A stretch of 64,000 bases of DNA from DATLZU01 sp051293835 (GCA_051293835.1 JBPKMA010000004.1:238882-302881), one strand, 5' to 3'; numbered from the stretch's first letter, positions 46,847 to 55,434 are shown. Notes: a model not told the origin generated them from the letters alone. Program-made: numbers and translations.

Positions 46847-48709
46847 ATGAGCGACAAGGCGCCGGTGGCGCTCGTCAACATGCCCTTCAGCTATTCGAAG
46901 TATCCGTCCATTCAACTGGGCACGCTCACAGCCTTGCTGAAGGCCAAGGGAATCGGCGTCGAGTGCCATTATTTGAACGTCCGTTTCGCCCACAAGATCG
47001 GCGTGCCGCTGTACGAATCCATCTGCGAGAAGCGAGCGCTGTTCGGAGAATGGCTCTTTTCCTATCTCCTCTTTCGTGACAATCCAAAACGCGCTGAGTA
47101 TCCGCGTATGTTCAAGCCGGTGTTCGAACAGCTCTCGCGTGAGAGCGGACAGCCGATGTCCTACTTCGAGGAGATAGCCAATCGGATCGCGCCGCAGTTC
47201 CTGACGTGGGCCATGACGACGATCGATTGGGGGCAGTACCGCGTCGTCGGTTTCACCTCCACCTTCGATCAGAACGTCGCCAGCCTCTCGCTGGCGAAGC
47301 TCATCAAGGATCTATATCCGCAGGTCAAAATCGTTTTCGGTGGCGCCAACTATGACGGTGACATGGGACTGGAGTACTTCCGCGCGTTCCCCTGGATCGA
47401 CTATGTGGTGGTCGGCGAGGGCGAGGAAGTTTTCCCGCCGCTGGTGATGCAGATCCTGGAGGGGAAGGACGAGACGTATCCCAAAGGCGTGGCCTATCGC
47501 AAAGACGGTCAGGTCCGGTTCGAGCCCAACCCGTCGCTATTCACCGATTTCGCGCATACGGGCCCGCCAGATTACGACGATTATTACCAGCAGTTGGCGG
47601 AACTGGGTGCCGAGTCGTTCCGCGGACTCGATCGCATTCTGCTCTACGAGGGCTCGCGCGGCTGCTGGTGGGGCGAGAAACATCATTGCACCTTCTGCGG
47701 CCTGAACGCGCAGAGCATGAAATTTCGGGCGAAGTCACCAGAGCAAGTGCTGCGCGAGCTGGAGTATCTCTCCAGCCGTTACGACACCACGCGCTTCCGG
47801 CTTGTGGACAACATCATCGACATGAAGTACATCGAGGATCTGTTCGGGAAGCTCGCGGCGGAACACTGCGACCTGGACGTGTTCATCGAGACTAAGAGCA
47901 ATCTTCAGAAGCCGCAGATCCGCACACTGGCGGCAGGTGGGGTGAAGTGCATGCAGCCGGGTCTGGAGAGCTTGAGCCAGAACCAGTTGCGGGCGATGGA
48001 CAAAGGCGTGAGCCCGATGCAGAACATCCTGTGCCTCAAGTGGAGTTATTATTACCGGATCGTCGTCTCCTGGAACATCTTGCTCGGCTTCCCCGGCGAG
48101 ACCGACGAGGACTATCGCCGGCAGATCGAGCTGATCCCCTCTTTATTCCATCTGCAACCGCCGGAGGCGGTCGGGAAATTCTGGTTGGAGCGGTTCAGTC
48201 CGTATTTCATGCGGCCCCACCAGTACGGCGTGCGGATCACCGGACCGGGGTTGGCCTACGAGTACGTCTACGACGCGCGGCAGGTCGACTTGATGAAGAT
48301 CGCCTACGATTTCGAATACGAATTGGAAGACTGGCGGGTCGATCCGCATGTCTATCAGGAACTGGTGGATCTGGTGCACGAGTGGCAGCGGCGGCACGCT
48401 TCCGACGACAAGCCGTTTTTGTATTATTCCAAGGCGCTGCGGTACATCACCGTGTATGACGGGCGGAATCCCGGCTCGCCGCTCCGCGAGCGCTTCGAGT
48501 GGCCGGCGTCGTTCATCATCGAATATTGCAACGAAGCGCCGAAGTCGGCCGAGCAGATTCGCAACGCCCTGCGGGCCCGCGATCCGCACGCGGACGAGTC
48601 GGCCGACATGATCGCGGCGCAGCTCGGGCAGTTGACGGCGAAGCGCATCTTGTACGAAGAGAAAGGCAGATACCTGACCCTAGCGATTCCTGAGCATCCC
48701 TTCTTGTGA
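46847..48709 (+). CDS. B12-binding radical SAM protein, RiPP-maturation C-methyltransferase type
   Basis: 620 residues. An N-terminal cobalamin-binding Rossmann domain (VALVNMPFSYSKYPSIQLGTL, VVGFTSTFDQNVASLSLAKLIKDLYPQVKIVFGGANYDGDMG) is followed by a radical SAM core with the unusual cluster motif CWWGEKHHCTFCG (C-x7-C-x2-C). That exact motif is the hallmark of the RiPP maturation radical SAM protein 1 group (TIGR03975-type), which C-methylates ribosomal peptides. A C-terminal HTH-like tail follows. No recognised precursor (Nif11/NHLP leader) is adjacent. Overproduction with the epimerase downstream is likely, 66 bp away. Confidence 0.85.
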   Translation: MSDKAPVALVNMPFSYSKYPSIQLGTLTALLKAKGIGVECHYLNVRFAHKIGVPLYESICEKRALFGEWLFSYLLFRDNPKRAEYPRMFKPVFEQLSRESGQPMSYFEEIANRIAPQFLTWAMTTIDWGQYRVVGFTSTFDQNVASLSLAKLIKDLYPQVKIVFGGANYDGDMGLEYFRAFPWIDYVVVGEGEEVFPPLVMQILEGKDETYPKGVAYRKDGQVRFEPNPSLFTDFAHTGPPDYDDYYQQLAELGAESFRGLDRILLYEGSRGCWWGEKHHCTFCGLNAQSMKFRAKSPEQVLRELEYLSSRYDTTRFRLVDNIIDMKYIEDLFGKLAAEHCDLDVFIETKSNLQKPQIRTLAAGGVKCMQPGLESLSQNQLRAMDKGVSPMQNILCLKWSYYYRIVVSWNILLGFPGETDEDYRRQIELIPSLFHLQPPEAVGKFWLERFSPYFMRPHQYGVRITGPGLAYEYVYDARQVDLMKIAYDFEYELEDWRVDPHVYQELVDLVHEWQRRHASDDKPFLYYSKALRYITVYDGRNPGSPLRERFEWPASFIIEYCNEAPKSAEQIRNALRARDPHADESADMIAAQLGQLTAKRILYEEKGRYLTLAIPEHPFL

Positions 48710-48775
48710 CGGTCCGGGCCTGTGGCGCTCCTCCGGCTGCCCGCCCTGCCTTTCTTCCTCCAGGAGGAAGCCAGC

Positions 48776-49786
48776 ATGAAAGTTTTAGTGCTTGGAGGAA
48801 CCGGACACCTCGGGGCGAACCTCGTCCGAGCGTTGCTGGCCAGAGGCGATGAGGTCCGAGTTCTGGTCAGGCCCATCCGATCCAGCCGCCAGTCGGTCGG
48901 ACATCTGATGTTGCGCGGTCTCGACGTCGAACGAGTCGACGGCGACCTGGGCGACGCGGAATCACTGTTCCGGGCCTGCGAGGGGGTGCGCGTCGTCTAC
49001 CAAGCGGCCAGCTATTATCCGTCCCAGACGATTCCCGTCGAGGCCGCGACGAAACAGGCGCTCGCCGAAACGGACAATCTGCTCCGAGCGGTGCACCGCA
49101 CCTCGGTTGAACGGCTCGTTTTCACCAGCACCTTGACGACGATCGGTTTCCCCTCGCAGCCCGGTCGGCTCGCTGACGAGGACTGCGCGTTCACCACGGC
49201 CTATCCGAACAATCCGTACCTCATGGCGAAGATCGCGATGGAAAATGCCGTGCTGGCGGCCGCCAAGGACGGCGTGCCGGCGGTAGTGATCAACCCGACG
49301 GCGTTTTTCGGCCCGTTCGACAGCAAGCCGACCAGCGGCACGCAAATTCTGATGATCGCCAAACGGATGATGCCGGGGTACGTGGACGGTCCTGTGAACG
49401 CAATCGATGTGCGGGACGTGGCAGAAGGCATGATCCTCGCCGCCGCACGGGGCCGCGTCGGCGAGCGGTATATCCTTGGCAATTGGAACACCACGCAAAA
49501 AGAGCTCAACGCCCTGATTGCGCGGGTGGCCGGCGTGCGGCCGCCGCTGATACCGGTTCCGTTCGCGCTGGCCCGAGTCGGCGCCAAGGTCGGCGACGCG
49601 GTGTTTCGTACGATTCTTCGCCGGCCGGCTCCGGTGCCCGGATTCTTTGTTGAAGTGCTGGCCCACATGCAGCAGTATGACTGCTCCAAAGCGATCCGCG
49701 AATTGGGCTATCCTCGCCGTCCCGTGGAGCACGCGATCCGAGATGCACTGGCTTGGTTCAGGGCGAACGGCTATCTGCCGGCGTGA
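48776..49786 (+). CDS. NAD-dependent epimerase/dehydratase (extended SDR, HpnA-like)
   Basis: 336 residues. GGTGHLGANLVRALLARGDEVRVLVRP is the cofactor loop; RLVFTSTLTTIGF and the active-site YLMAK follow, then VINPTAFFGPFD. Overall it resembles hopanoid-associated sugar epimerase HpnA and dihydroflavonol reductase-like SDRs. With hpnR elsewhere in the window a hopanoid role is conceivable; linkage to the radical SAM gene suggests another. AGGAGG lies before the ATG at 48776. Confidence 0.82.
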   Translation: MKVLVLGGTGHLGANLVRALLARGDEVRVLVRPIRSSRQSVGHLMLRGLDVERVDGDLGDAESLFRACEGVRVVYQAASYYPSQTIPVEAATKQALAETDNLLRAVHRTSVERLVFTSTLTTIGFPSQPGRLADEDCAFTTAYPNNPYLMAKIAMENAVLAAAKDGVPAVVINPTAFFGPFDSKPTSGTQILMIAKRMMPGYVDGPVNAIDVRDVAEGMILAAARGRVGERYILGNWNTTQKELNALIARVAGVRPPLIPVPFALARVGAKVGDAVFRTILRRPAPVPGFFVEVLAHMQQYDCSKAIRELGYPRRPVEHAIRDALAWFRANGYLPA

Positions 49787-49886
49787 TCGCGAATGGAACG
49801 ATTATGATATGAATGAGGAATTGTCGGAACGGGAGTGTTGGAATCTCTCTGCGACGGTCGTCGTTCACAGTGGTGTGGAGTGACGC

Positions 49887-50219
49887 ATGGAGACCTATTA
49901 TCATCCAAAAGACCTGGGCAAGTTCCCCGACATGGGCAAAGGGAACAAGGAACTGTGGGAGAAGTTCATGAGCTACTACAACGCCGTGTTTGCAGAAGGG
50001 GCGTTGACGGAGCGTGAAAAGGCGCTCATCGCGCTCGGCGTGGCCCATGCCGTGCAGTGCCCCTATTGTATCGACGCGTACACGCAGGCGTGTCTCGAAA
50101 AAGGCTCGAACGTGGAGGAGATGACCGAAGCCGTCCACGTCGCGTGCGCCATCCGTGGCGGTGCCTCGCTGGTGCACGGCGTGCAGATGCGGAATGTCGC
50201 AGACAAACTGTCGATGTAA
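49887..50219 (+). CDS. AhpD/CMD-like protein, arsenosugar-associated peroxidase-like type
   Basis: 110 residues, carboxymuconolactone decarboxylase/AhpD fold. The opening METYYHPKDLGKFPDMGKGNKELWEKFMSYYNAVFAEGALTEREKALIALGVAHAVQCPYCIDAYTQACLEKG includes the CxxC redox site CPYC and its partner His. The N-terminal pattern matches the peroxidase-like subgroup that accompanies the arsenosugar radical SAM protein ArsS. ArsS and ArsM are not seen here, so the association is only by family. It should act as a small thiol peroxidase or reductase. Confidence 0.82.
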   Translation: METYYHPKDLGKFPDMGKGNKELWEKFMSYYNAVFAEGALTEREKALIALGVAHAVQCPYCIDAYTQACLEKGSNVEEMTEAVHVACAIRGGASLVHGVQMRNVADKLSM

Positions 50220-50243
50220 ATTCCGAGCCAGGGTGAAGGGGGA

Positions 50244-50516
50244 TCAGGCGTTGCCCGGCGGATCCGGTTCCGCTTCCGCCAACACCCGAGAGAATCGAGC
50301 GCCTACGATGGTGGTGACTTTGGCCATGAGGTCCTTCACTTCGTTCCATTCATGCGGCAGGAGGTCGTGTTTCAGTTGGGGATGGATCGCCCACGCGGCG
50401 CTGACTTGCTTGCCGTTGCGAGACACGAGCACGCGGAGCAATTCGACATCCCACACTTCGGGGGCTTTCTGAGCCGGCTGACCGGGTGCGCCGGGCGGAA
50501 TGTGCGTTGCCGACAT
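50244..50516 (-). CDS. 90-residue protein of unknown function
   Basis: Reads VWDVELLRVLVSRNGKQVSAAWAIHPQLKHDLLPHEWNEVKDLMAKVTTIVGARFSRVLAEAE after a Pro/Gly-rich lead. It is soluble with alpha-helical character and no recognised domain. The frame is intact, convergent with the AhpD-like gene (24 bp). A 15-bp palindrome lies about 55 bp before its ATG and could be its operator. Confidence 0.55.
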   Translation of the reverse strand: MSATHIPPGAPGQPAQKAPEVWDVELLRVLVSRNGKQVSAAWAIHPQLKHDLLPHEWNEVKDLMAKVTTIVGARFSRVLAEAEPDPPGNA

Positions 50517-50571
50517 GGTCTTCTGCTCTCGAAGGAGGTCGGACGCATCTTAGCGTATTTCCAGGGCTCCT

Positions 50572-50586
50572 GTATACCAGGTATAC
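50572..50586. promoter_or_regulatory. GTATACC-N-GGTATAC palindrome, possible operator
   Basis: GTATACCAGGTATAC is a perfect 7-bp inverted repeat around one base. It lies between the inositol-phosphatase stop and the start of the 90-residue gene on the same strand. GTATAC-centred palindromes are typical of GntR-family operators. The regulator is not identified. Confidence 0.5.
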
Positions 50587-50609
50587 GCTCTGCCCGTGGG
50601 AACGTGCTT

Positions 50610-51428
50610 TCAGCCCAGTGCCAGGACCGCGAGCATGGCTTCGTGGATCAGCCCGTTGCTGGCCACCAGTTCCTGATCGTAGATTGACAGCGGCCCGCCT
50701 TTGAAATTCGAGACCCACCCGCCCGCCTCCCGGAGGATCACCACTCCGGCCGCCATGTCCCACGGCTGGAGTTTCAACTCCCAAAAACCGTCGAATCGCC
50801 CTGCGGCGACGTAGCACAGATCAAGCGCGGCCGTGCCGGTGCGTCGCAGCCCTTGCGCGCGCAGCGCAAATCGAGCGAAATGATCCAAGTTGTTGGCCGG
50901 TGTGTCCCGGATGTCGTACGCAAAGCCCGTGACAAGCAGGGCCTGATCAAGCCGCTGAACCTCGGAAACGTGCAGACGAGTGCCGTTCAGATACGCGCCC
51001 TGCCCAACCACGGCCGTGAACAGTTCATCTCGGGTGGGATCGTACACCACTCCCAGCAACCCCTGTCCCTCGTATTCCAGGCCGATTGATACGCAATAGG
51101 CCGGGTATCCGTGCGCGAAATTGGTGGTGCCGTCCAATGGATCGATGATCCATTGAAACGCGGAGTCTGTGCCGATCTGTCGCCCGCGCTCCTCGGCGAA
51201 GATCCCGTGCGAGGGATAGGCTGCCGAGATGCAATCGATGATCGCCTGCTCGGCCCTGCGGTCCGCATCGGTGACCAGGTTCACCACGTTTTTATTTTTA
51301 TATTCGATCTGAAAGCCCGAGCGTGCGTATTCCTGGAGGATCGTACCGGCTTTTCGAGCCGCGTCTACAGCAACGGCCTTGAACTGTTCATGTTGGGAAG
51401 CGAAAAGACGAGGCAAGGCATCAGTCAT
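50610..51428 (-). CDS. suhB: Inositol monophosphatase family protein
   Basis: 272 residues. The metal-binding motifs are FAEERG, IDPLDGTTNFAHGYPAYCVSIG and WDMAAGVVILREAGG. This set is diagnostic of IMPase/SuhB-type phosphatases; SuhB can also join the rRNA antitermination complex, which I cannot judge here. Length is the usual ~265-275. Upstream is an AT-rich, gene-free stretch of 270 bp. Confidence 0.9.
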   Translation of the reverse strand: MTDALPRLFASQHEQFKAVAVDAARKAGTILQEYARSGFQIEYKNKNVVNLVTDADRRAEQAIIDCISAAYPSHGIFAEERGRQIGTDSAFQWIIDPLDGTTNFAHGYPAYCVSIGLEYEGQGLLGVVYDPTRDELFTAVVGQGAYLNGTRLHVSEVQRLDQALLVTGFAYDIRDTPANNLDHFARFALRAQGLRRTGTAALDLCYVAAGRFDGFWELKLQPWDMAAGVVILREAGGWVSNFKGGPLSIYDQELVASNGLIHEAMLAVLALG

Positions 51429-51698
51429 TGCATCAGGATCATATCAAAGATTTTGGGAACATTGATGCGGGCAAGGCCGATCCAGATTTCTTCCAGTTTC
51501 GACTCGTAAGTATTTGAAAACTTTCAGGGAATAGAAGCAAAAGACTTTAAAACAAGGCTTTTCTTGCTCGAAAATACATACAACGCTCATGATCAGAATA
51601 AATGATCGATGAATATAATGAAAACTTATAACATTTTTAGGTTGACAAACATGCGAAGCAATGCTACAAAGCAAGCATGCTTTTGAGAGGTGCGGCTG
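51429..51698. other. AT-rich intergenic region with promoter
   Basis: About 270 bp, far more AT-rich than the rest of the window. It separates divergent genes. It holds the promoter noted below and AAGCATGCTT (51673-51682), a 10-bp palindrome just after the predicted transcription start, a possible operator. No gene is seen. Confidence 0.5.
51642..51670 (+). promoter_or_regulatory. Sigma-70 promoter of the HARE-HTH gene
   Basis: TTGACA (51642-51647), 17-bp spacer, TACAAA (51665-51670). The transcript would start near 51677, on the AAGCATGCTT palindrome, about 22 nt before the coding start. Confidence 0.6.
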
Positions 51699-52208
51699 GT
51701 GGAAGAATTGACAGACATTCTCGTGGGTTTGGAGCAGCGGATCAGCGCGTATCGCAACCGCCTCCAGGAGTTGGAAAAAAAGCGCCGACGCCTCGATGAA
51801 GAAATTGCCACAATCCAAAAATATCTCGAGCTCGCCGAGACTCTCTACCGGGTTGAAGCCGACAAAGCAAAGCTTGCCAGTCTTTCCAGCCAAATCATCA
51901 CCGATGAGAAGGGGGCTCGCCCGCTCCCCGTCACAGACGTTACCGATCAATCGCGGGAGATCCTACTCGGCCGTACCAAGTACGTCGGGAAGAGCGTACC
52001 CGAGGCCGCTTATCAGATTCTCCGCGAAGCTAATCGAGCAATGCACGCCAAGGAATTGTTACAACGGTTGGTCGAGGGTGGATTGCAAATTAAAGGGAAA
52101 ACGCCGCTGACGTCAGTGGCGACCTCGTTGAAGCGCGATAAGCGATTCAGAAAAGTGGGCCCCAACACGTTTGAGGCGCTGGAAACCCCTCTGGCTGACG
52201 CCGTCTAA
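51699..52208 (+). CDS. Coiled-coil protein with C-terminal HARE-HTH domain
   Basis: 169 residues. Residues ~5-55 form a coiled coil (LEQRISAYRNRLQELEKKRRRLDEEIATIQKYLELAETLYR). The C-terminal ~65 residues are a winged-helix HARE-HTH: VPEAAYQILREANRAMHAKELLQRLVEGGLQIKG, then TSVATSLKRDKRFRKVGPNTFEAL. Such domains link chromatin or restriction proteins and RNA polymerase delta to DNA. GTG 51699 is chosen because GAGAGG lies eight bases upstream; GTG 51690 would add three residues. It is followed by the lysine-rich micropeptide frame. Confidence 0.75.
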   Translation: MEELTDILVGLEQRISAYRNRLQELEKKRRRLDEEIATIQKYLELAETLYRVEADKAKLASLSSQIITDEKGARPLPVTDVTDQSREILLGRTKYVGKSVPEAAYQILREANRAMHAKELLQRLVEGGLQIKGKTPLTSVATSLKRDKRFRKVGPNTFEALETPLADAV

Positions 52209-52256
52209 ACGGATGTCGCGGGATCGTGTTTCTAATCGCGAAGGGAGGTGAGAGTC

Positions 52257-52295
52257 TTGGCGACGAAGAAGGCAGCGAAGAAGAAGAAGAAGTAA
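52257..52295 (+). CDS. 12-residue lysine-rich micropeptide
   Basis: TTG start, reading MATKKAAKKKKK. GGGAGGTGA lies six bases upstream, a strong ribosome site for such a short frame. It resembles the tails of histone-H1-like bacterial proteins. An inverted repeat (AACGCCGG...CCGGCGTT, 52309-52343) follows and may end the transcript. It could be a truncated H1-like gene or a functional basic peptide. Confidence 0.5.
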   Translation: MATKKAAKKKKK

Positions 52296-52523
52296 CCCCG
52301 CCTCGGTTCAACGCCGGGGGCAAGGCCACTTGCCTCCGGCGTTCATTTCCCTCTCTGTCACCCATGCATTCCGAAGAGCAATGAGCCCTCAGGATACTCA
52401 GCTTGCTTCCTCGATGGGAAAGGGCTGGGAGAAGGGTGAAGCGTGGCTGTTCGCCGCTTGTTGCTCGCTAGCTTTCTTCTTTCTTAGGAGGGTAGACAAA
52501 AGGGACAGGCTCTGTTGCAGAAC

Positions 52524-53465
52524 TTATTGAACGGGCGACGCGTGCACAGCCAGACCATAGGCCGGCCGGGTGATATTGACGAGGGAACGGGAAGCGGAGG
52601 TGTCACTCTCGTGCAGATTCAGGATCACCCACTTGTCAGGCTGCCGAAGAATGTGTTCCACCAGTTTGGTGTGGAGGGCATGTCCGGACCGTTCGGCGAT
52701 CAAGTGACCGATGAACGGCACGCCCAGCAAGGCGATGTCCCCGATCAAATCGAGCACCTTGTGCCGAACAAACTCATCCTGGTAGCGGAGCCCCGACGTG
52801 TTCAGGATCCCGTCGCGAGTTAAGACGATTGTGTTGTCGAGTGAACCGCCTTTCGCGAGGCCCCTCGACCATAGGGCTTCGACTTCATGCAGAAAGCCGA
52901 AGGTCCTGGCTCCGGCGATGTCCTGTTCGAACGCCGAGACAGAGTGGTCGTAACTATAACTCTGGGTCTGAATCAGCGGATGGTTGTACTGAATGGAGTA
53001 CGTGATCCGCGGCGTCGCGCTAGGCTCGATTCTGATCCGCTTCGCTCCGTCGATAACCTCGATAGGCTGGGTGATCTTAAGAAACGGCTGGGGGCGGTGC
53101 TGGGGGATAATCCCTGCTGCCCGGACCATTTGTACGAAAGGCCAGGCGCTCCCGTCCATCACCGGCACTTCTCCGGCATCCAGTTCAATATAGACGTTGT
53201 CGACTTCCAGGCCGGCCAGTGCGGCCAGGATGTGCTCGATAGTCTTGACCTCGGAACCCTGGCCGCTGATCGCGGTGCAGAGTTCGGTGGAGGTCAGGTT
53301 TTCGACCGAAGCGCCGAGCGCGGTATAGGACGACCCGTTCGAAACAAGAAAGACGATTCCCGTATCCGGCGGTGCCGGGCGTAGGGTAAGCGTGACGGGC
53401 TGACCGGTGTGCAGGCCGACTCCTGAACAGGAAACTGTGTCCGCGATCGTGCGCTGAGAACGCAT
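52524..53465 (-). CDS. lpxC: UDP-3-O-acyl-N-acetylglucosamine deacetylase
   Basis: Commits UDP-acyl-GlcNAc to lipid A synthesis, so the cell has a Gram-negative outer membrane. 313 residues. Zinc and catalytic motifs: EVKTIEHILAAL (His), ELDAGEVPVMDGSA, EFVRHKVLDLIGD (His, Asp), and SGHALHTKLVEHIL (catalytic His). The opening QRTIADTVSCSGVGLHTG is canonical. ATG 53465 has AAGG nine bases upstream; the frame's earlier ATG at 53537 adds an unconserved lead. Confidence 0.95.
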   Translation of the reverse strand: MRSQRTIADTVSCSGVGLHTGQPVTLTLRPAPPDTGIVFLVSNGSSYTALGASVENLTSTELCTAISGQGSEVKTIEHILAALAGLEVDNVYIELDAGEVPVMDGSAWPFVQMVRAAGIIPQHRPQPFLKITQPIEVIDGAKRIRIEPSATPRITYSIQYNHPLIQTQSYSYDHSVSAFEQDIAGARTFGFLHEVEALWSRGLAKGGSLDNTIVLTRDGILNTSGLRYQDEFVRHKVLDLIGDIALLGVPFIGHLIAERSGHALHTKLVEHILRQPDKWVILNLHESDTSASRSLVNITRPAYGLAVHASPVQ

Positions 53466-53612
53466 TGACAATGCCTTAGCGAGACCGGGGAGAGGTCTAG
53501 CAACGCACATGCCACCATCTTCCACCCTCGCGAACACTGTAACACTATGAAATTAAAAATTATTATGTTGGAGATTCGTTCTAGCAGGAAAAACGGGCAT
53601 GTTGCAAAAAGC

Positions 53613-54326
53613 TCACACGTGTGGCTTTTTCACTGGGCTTGAGGGCGTTTGAACCTCAGGCCGCGGTTCCAGTTCGATGAGGCCCTTCCGGATTGCCAGA
53701 ATCGCCGCTTGCGTCCGGTCGTAGACTTGGAGCTTGTGAAAGATGTTCCGCACGTGATTCTTGACCGTTTTCTCGCTCAGGTCCAGGGCATTGGCGATTT
53801 CTTTATTGGTCTTCCCGTCTGCGACCAGCCGCAGCACGGTGATCTCCCGTTCCGTTAAATCGTGTTCCACCCAGGACGGCTTTTTTCCCTTCTTTTGCGC
53901 CATCAAGGAGAATTCCGCGAGGATCTTGCTGGCGACCGACGGGTGAATCAGCGATTCGCCGCGATAGATGGCGCGGATCGCCGCCACGATCTGGGACGAA
54001 TCGGAGTCTTTTAGGAGATAGCCAGTCGCACCGGCGCGAACCAGGTCGAAGATGTACTGCTGTTCTTCATACATGGTCAGCGCGACGATCCCGATATGAG
54101 GAAACTCGCGCTTAATCTGTCTGGTAGCCTCCACGCCGCCCATCCGGGGCATGCTGACGTCCATCAAGATCACGTCAGGAAGCAAAGCCCGGGCTTTTTC
54201 AATCGCCTCGAGCCCGTCCTGGGCTTCCCCGACGACCTCAATGTCCTCCTTCGTCTTGAGGATGGCGGCAAGCCCTTCTCGCACCACGCGATGGTCGTCT
54301 GCGATCAACACCTTAATTTTTTCCAT
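53613..54326 (-). CDS. NarL/FixJ-type response regulator
   Basis: 237 residues. Receiver domain: KVLIADDHRVVREGLAAIL, phospho-acceptor Asp in DVILMDVSMP, Lys in YLLKDSD. LuxR-type HTH: LTEREITVLRLVADGKTNKEIANALDLSEKTVKNHVRNIFHKL. A Pro/Lys-rich tail follows. It overlaps the upstream kinase gene by 14 bp, so the two form a dedicated two-component system. Targets are unknown. Confidence 0.93.
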   Translation of the reverse strand: MEKIKVLIADDHRVVREGLAAILKTKEDIEVVGEAQDGLEAIEKARALLPDVILMDVSMPRMGGVEATRQIKREFPHIGIVALTMYEEQQYIFDLVRAGATGYLLKDSDSSQIVAAIRAIYRGESLIHPSVASKILAEFSLMAQKKGKKPSWVEHDLTEREITVLRLVADGKTNKEIANALDLSEKTVKNHVRNIFHKLQVYDRTQAAILAIRKGLIELEPRPEVQTPSSPVKKPHV

Positions 54327-55434
54327 GCCGGCCCGCCTCCTTCTTGATGAGGGGGACGCGCACTATCACCTGTGTCCCCTGTCCTTTCTTCGAGTCGATT
54401 TGGGCTTCACCGCCGACCAGCCGAGCCCGCTCCACAATGCCGCGGATGCCGAAATGGTCCCACTTCTCGGGATCGTGGGCCACGGCGTCCATGTCGAAAC
54501 CGATCCCGTCGTCCGCGATTGTCACGGTCAACAGGTCAAGCCCGATGTCGAGTCGAACCTGGACACGGCCGGCCTGGGCGTGCTTTTGCACGTTGCTCAA
54601 GGCTTCCTGCACGATCCGGAACAGAAAGATTTTGGTCCGCGGGAAAAGGAGATTTTCATCCCCGCTGAACGAGAACTCGGTGTTGATATGGTACTGCGTT
54701 TCGTACGACTTCAGGTAGTTCGTCAGCGCCGGAATCAGCTCCATCTTGTCGTAGTGCACGGGGCGCAGATTAAAGATCACCTGGCGGGCCTCCTGAATGG
54801 CGAGCTTGAGCTGGGCCTTGGTCTCGCGCAGCGTCGCCTGGCAGGCCTTGGGGTCCTTGCGCAGGAGTTCCTGGCATAGGTCGAGTTTGAAGTTCACGCC
54901 GGCTAGACTCTGGACGAGGCCGTCGTGAATTTCGCAGGCGATACGGGTGCGCTCCTCCGTCACCGCAGACCCGGCCTCTTTCACATAGAGCCGGTAAAGG
55001 GCTTGATACTTTGCGAGGGTCTTTTCGATTTCGGCCGTCGCCCGGATACGGGCCTCGATGAGCTGCCACATGAACTTAGCGCTGGCGCCGCCGATAACGG
55101 TCACCCCCATGCGGTGAAACTCCTGCAACGTCCGCTCGACCTCCGGATTGCCCGTGACGTCGATGATGAGATCGACCCGCTCCATATCGAGCAAGTCACG
55201 GTAATTGCGGGTAACCGGGATCCGCAACCGTTTGGCCAGGCTCAGGCCGGGGGCGCGGGGATCGATCTCGGCGACGCCCACGATTCGCACCAGCGGGTCC
55301 GTCGCGAGGATCTCCATCAACGCGGTGCCGCCGCGCCCGGCGCCGATGATGGCGACATGTGTCGCGCCGGGGGGACGCCGTTTCGGAACCCGGATCGGTT
55401 TCGTCCGCGGTCGTTTAGCAGGTACAGTTGGCAT
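54313..55434 (-). CDS. HisKA_3-type sensor kinase with N-terminal Rossmann (NAD-binding-like) domain
   Basis: 373 residues, no membrane segment. Residues ~25-130 form a dinucleotide-binding-like fold: VAIIGAGRGGTALMEILATDPLVRIVGVAEIDPRAPG, then RNYRDLLDMERVDLIIDVTGNPEV and GVTVIGGASAKF. Then comes the dimerisation/phospho-acceptor motif ERTRIACEIHDGLVQSLAGVNF with His, and the ATPase block (FRIVQEALSNVQKHA, VTIADDGIGFD, HFGIRGIVERARLVGG). The Rossmann part suggests sensing NAD(H), CoA or a related metabolite in the cytoplasm. It is paired with the NarL-type regulator. Confidence 0.85.
   Translation of the reverse strand: MPTVPAKRPRTKPIRVPKRRPPGATHVAIIGAGRGGTALMEILATDPLVRIVGVAEIDPRAPGLSLAKRLRIPVTRNYRDLLDMERVDLIIDVTGNPEVERTLQEFHRMGVTVIGGASAKFMWQLIEARIRATAEIEKTLAKYQALYRLYVKEAGSAVTEERTRIACEIHDGLVQSLAGVNFKLDLCQELLRKDPKACQATLRETKAQLKLAIQEARQVIFNLRPVHYDKMELIPALTNYLKSYETQYHINTEFSFSGDENLLFPRTKIFLFRIVQEALSNVQKHAQAGRVQVRLDIGLDLLTVTIADDGIGFDMDAVAHDPEKWDHFGIRGIVERARLVGGEAQIDSKKGQGTQVIVRVPLIKKEAGRHGKN

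Noticed and set aside
49809..49883. 24-codon ORF just before the AhpD-like gene
   Set aside because: It has an ATG and ends near the next start, but lacks a ribosome site and any distinctive sequence.
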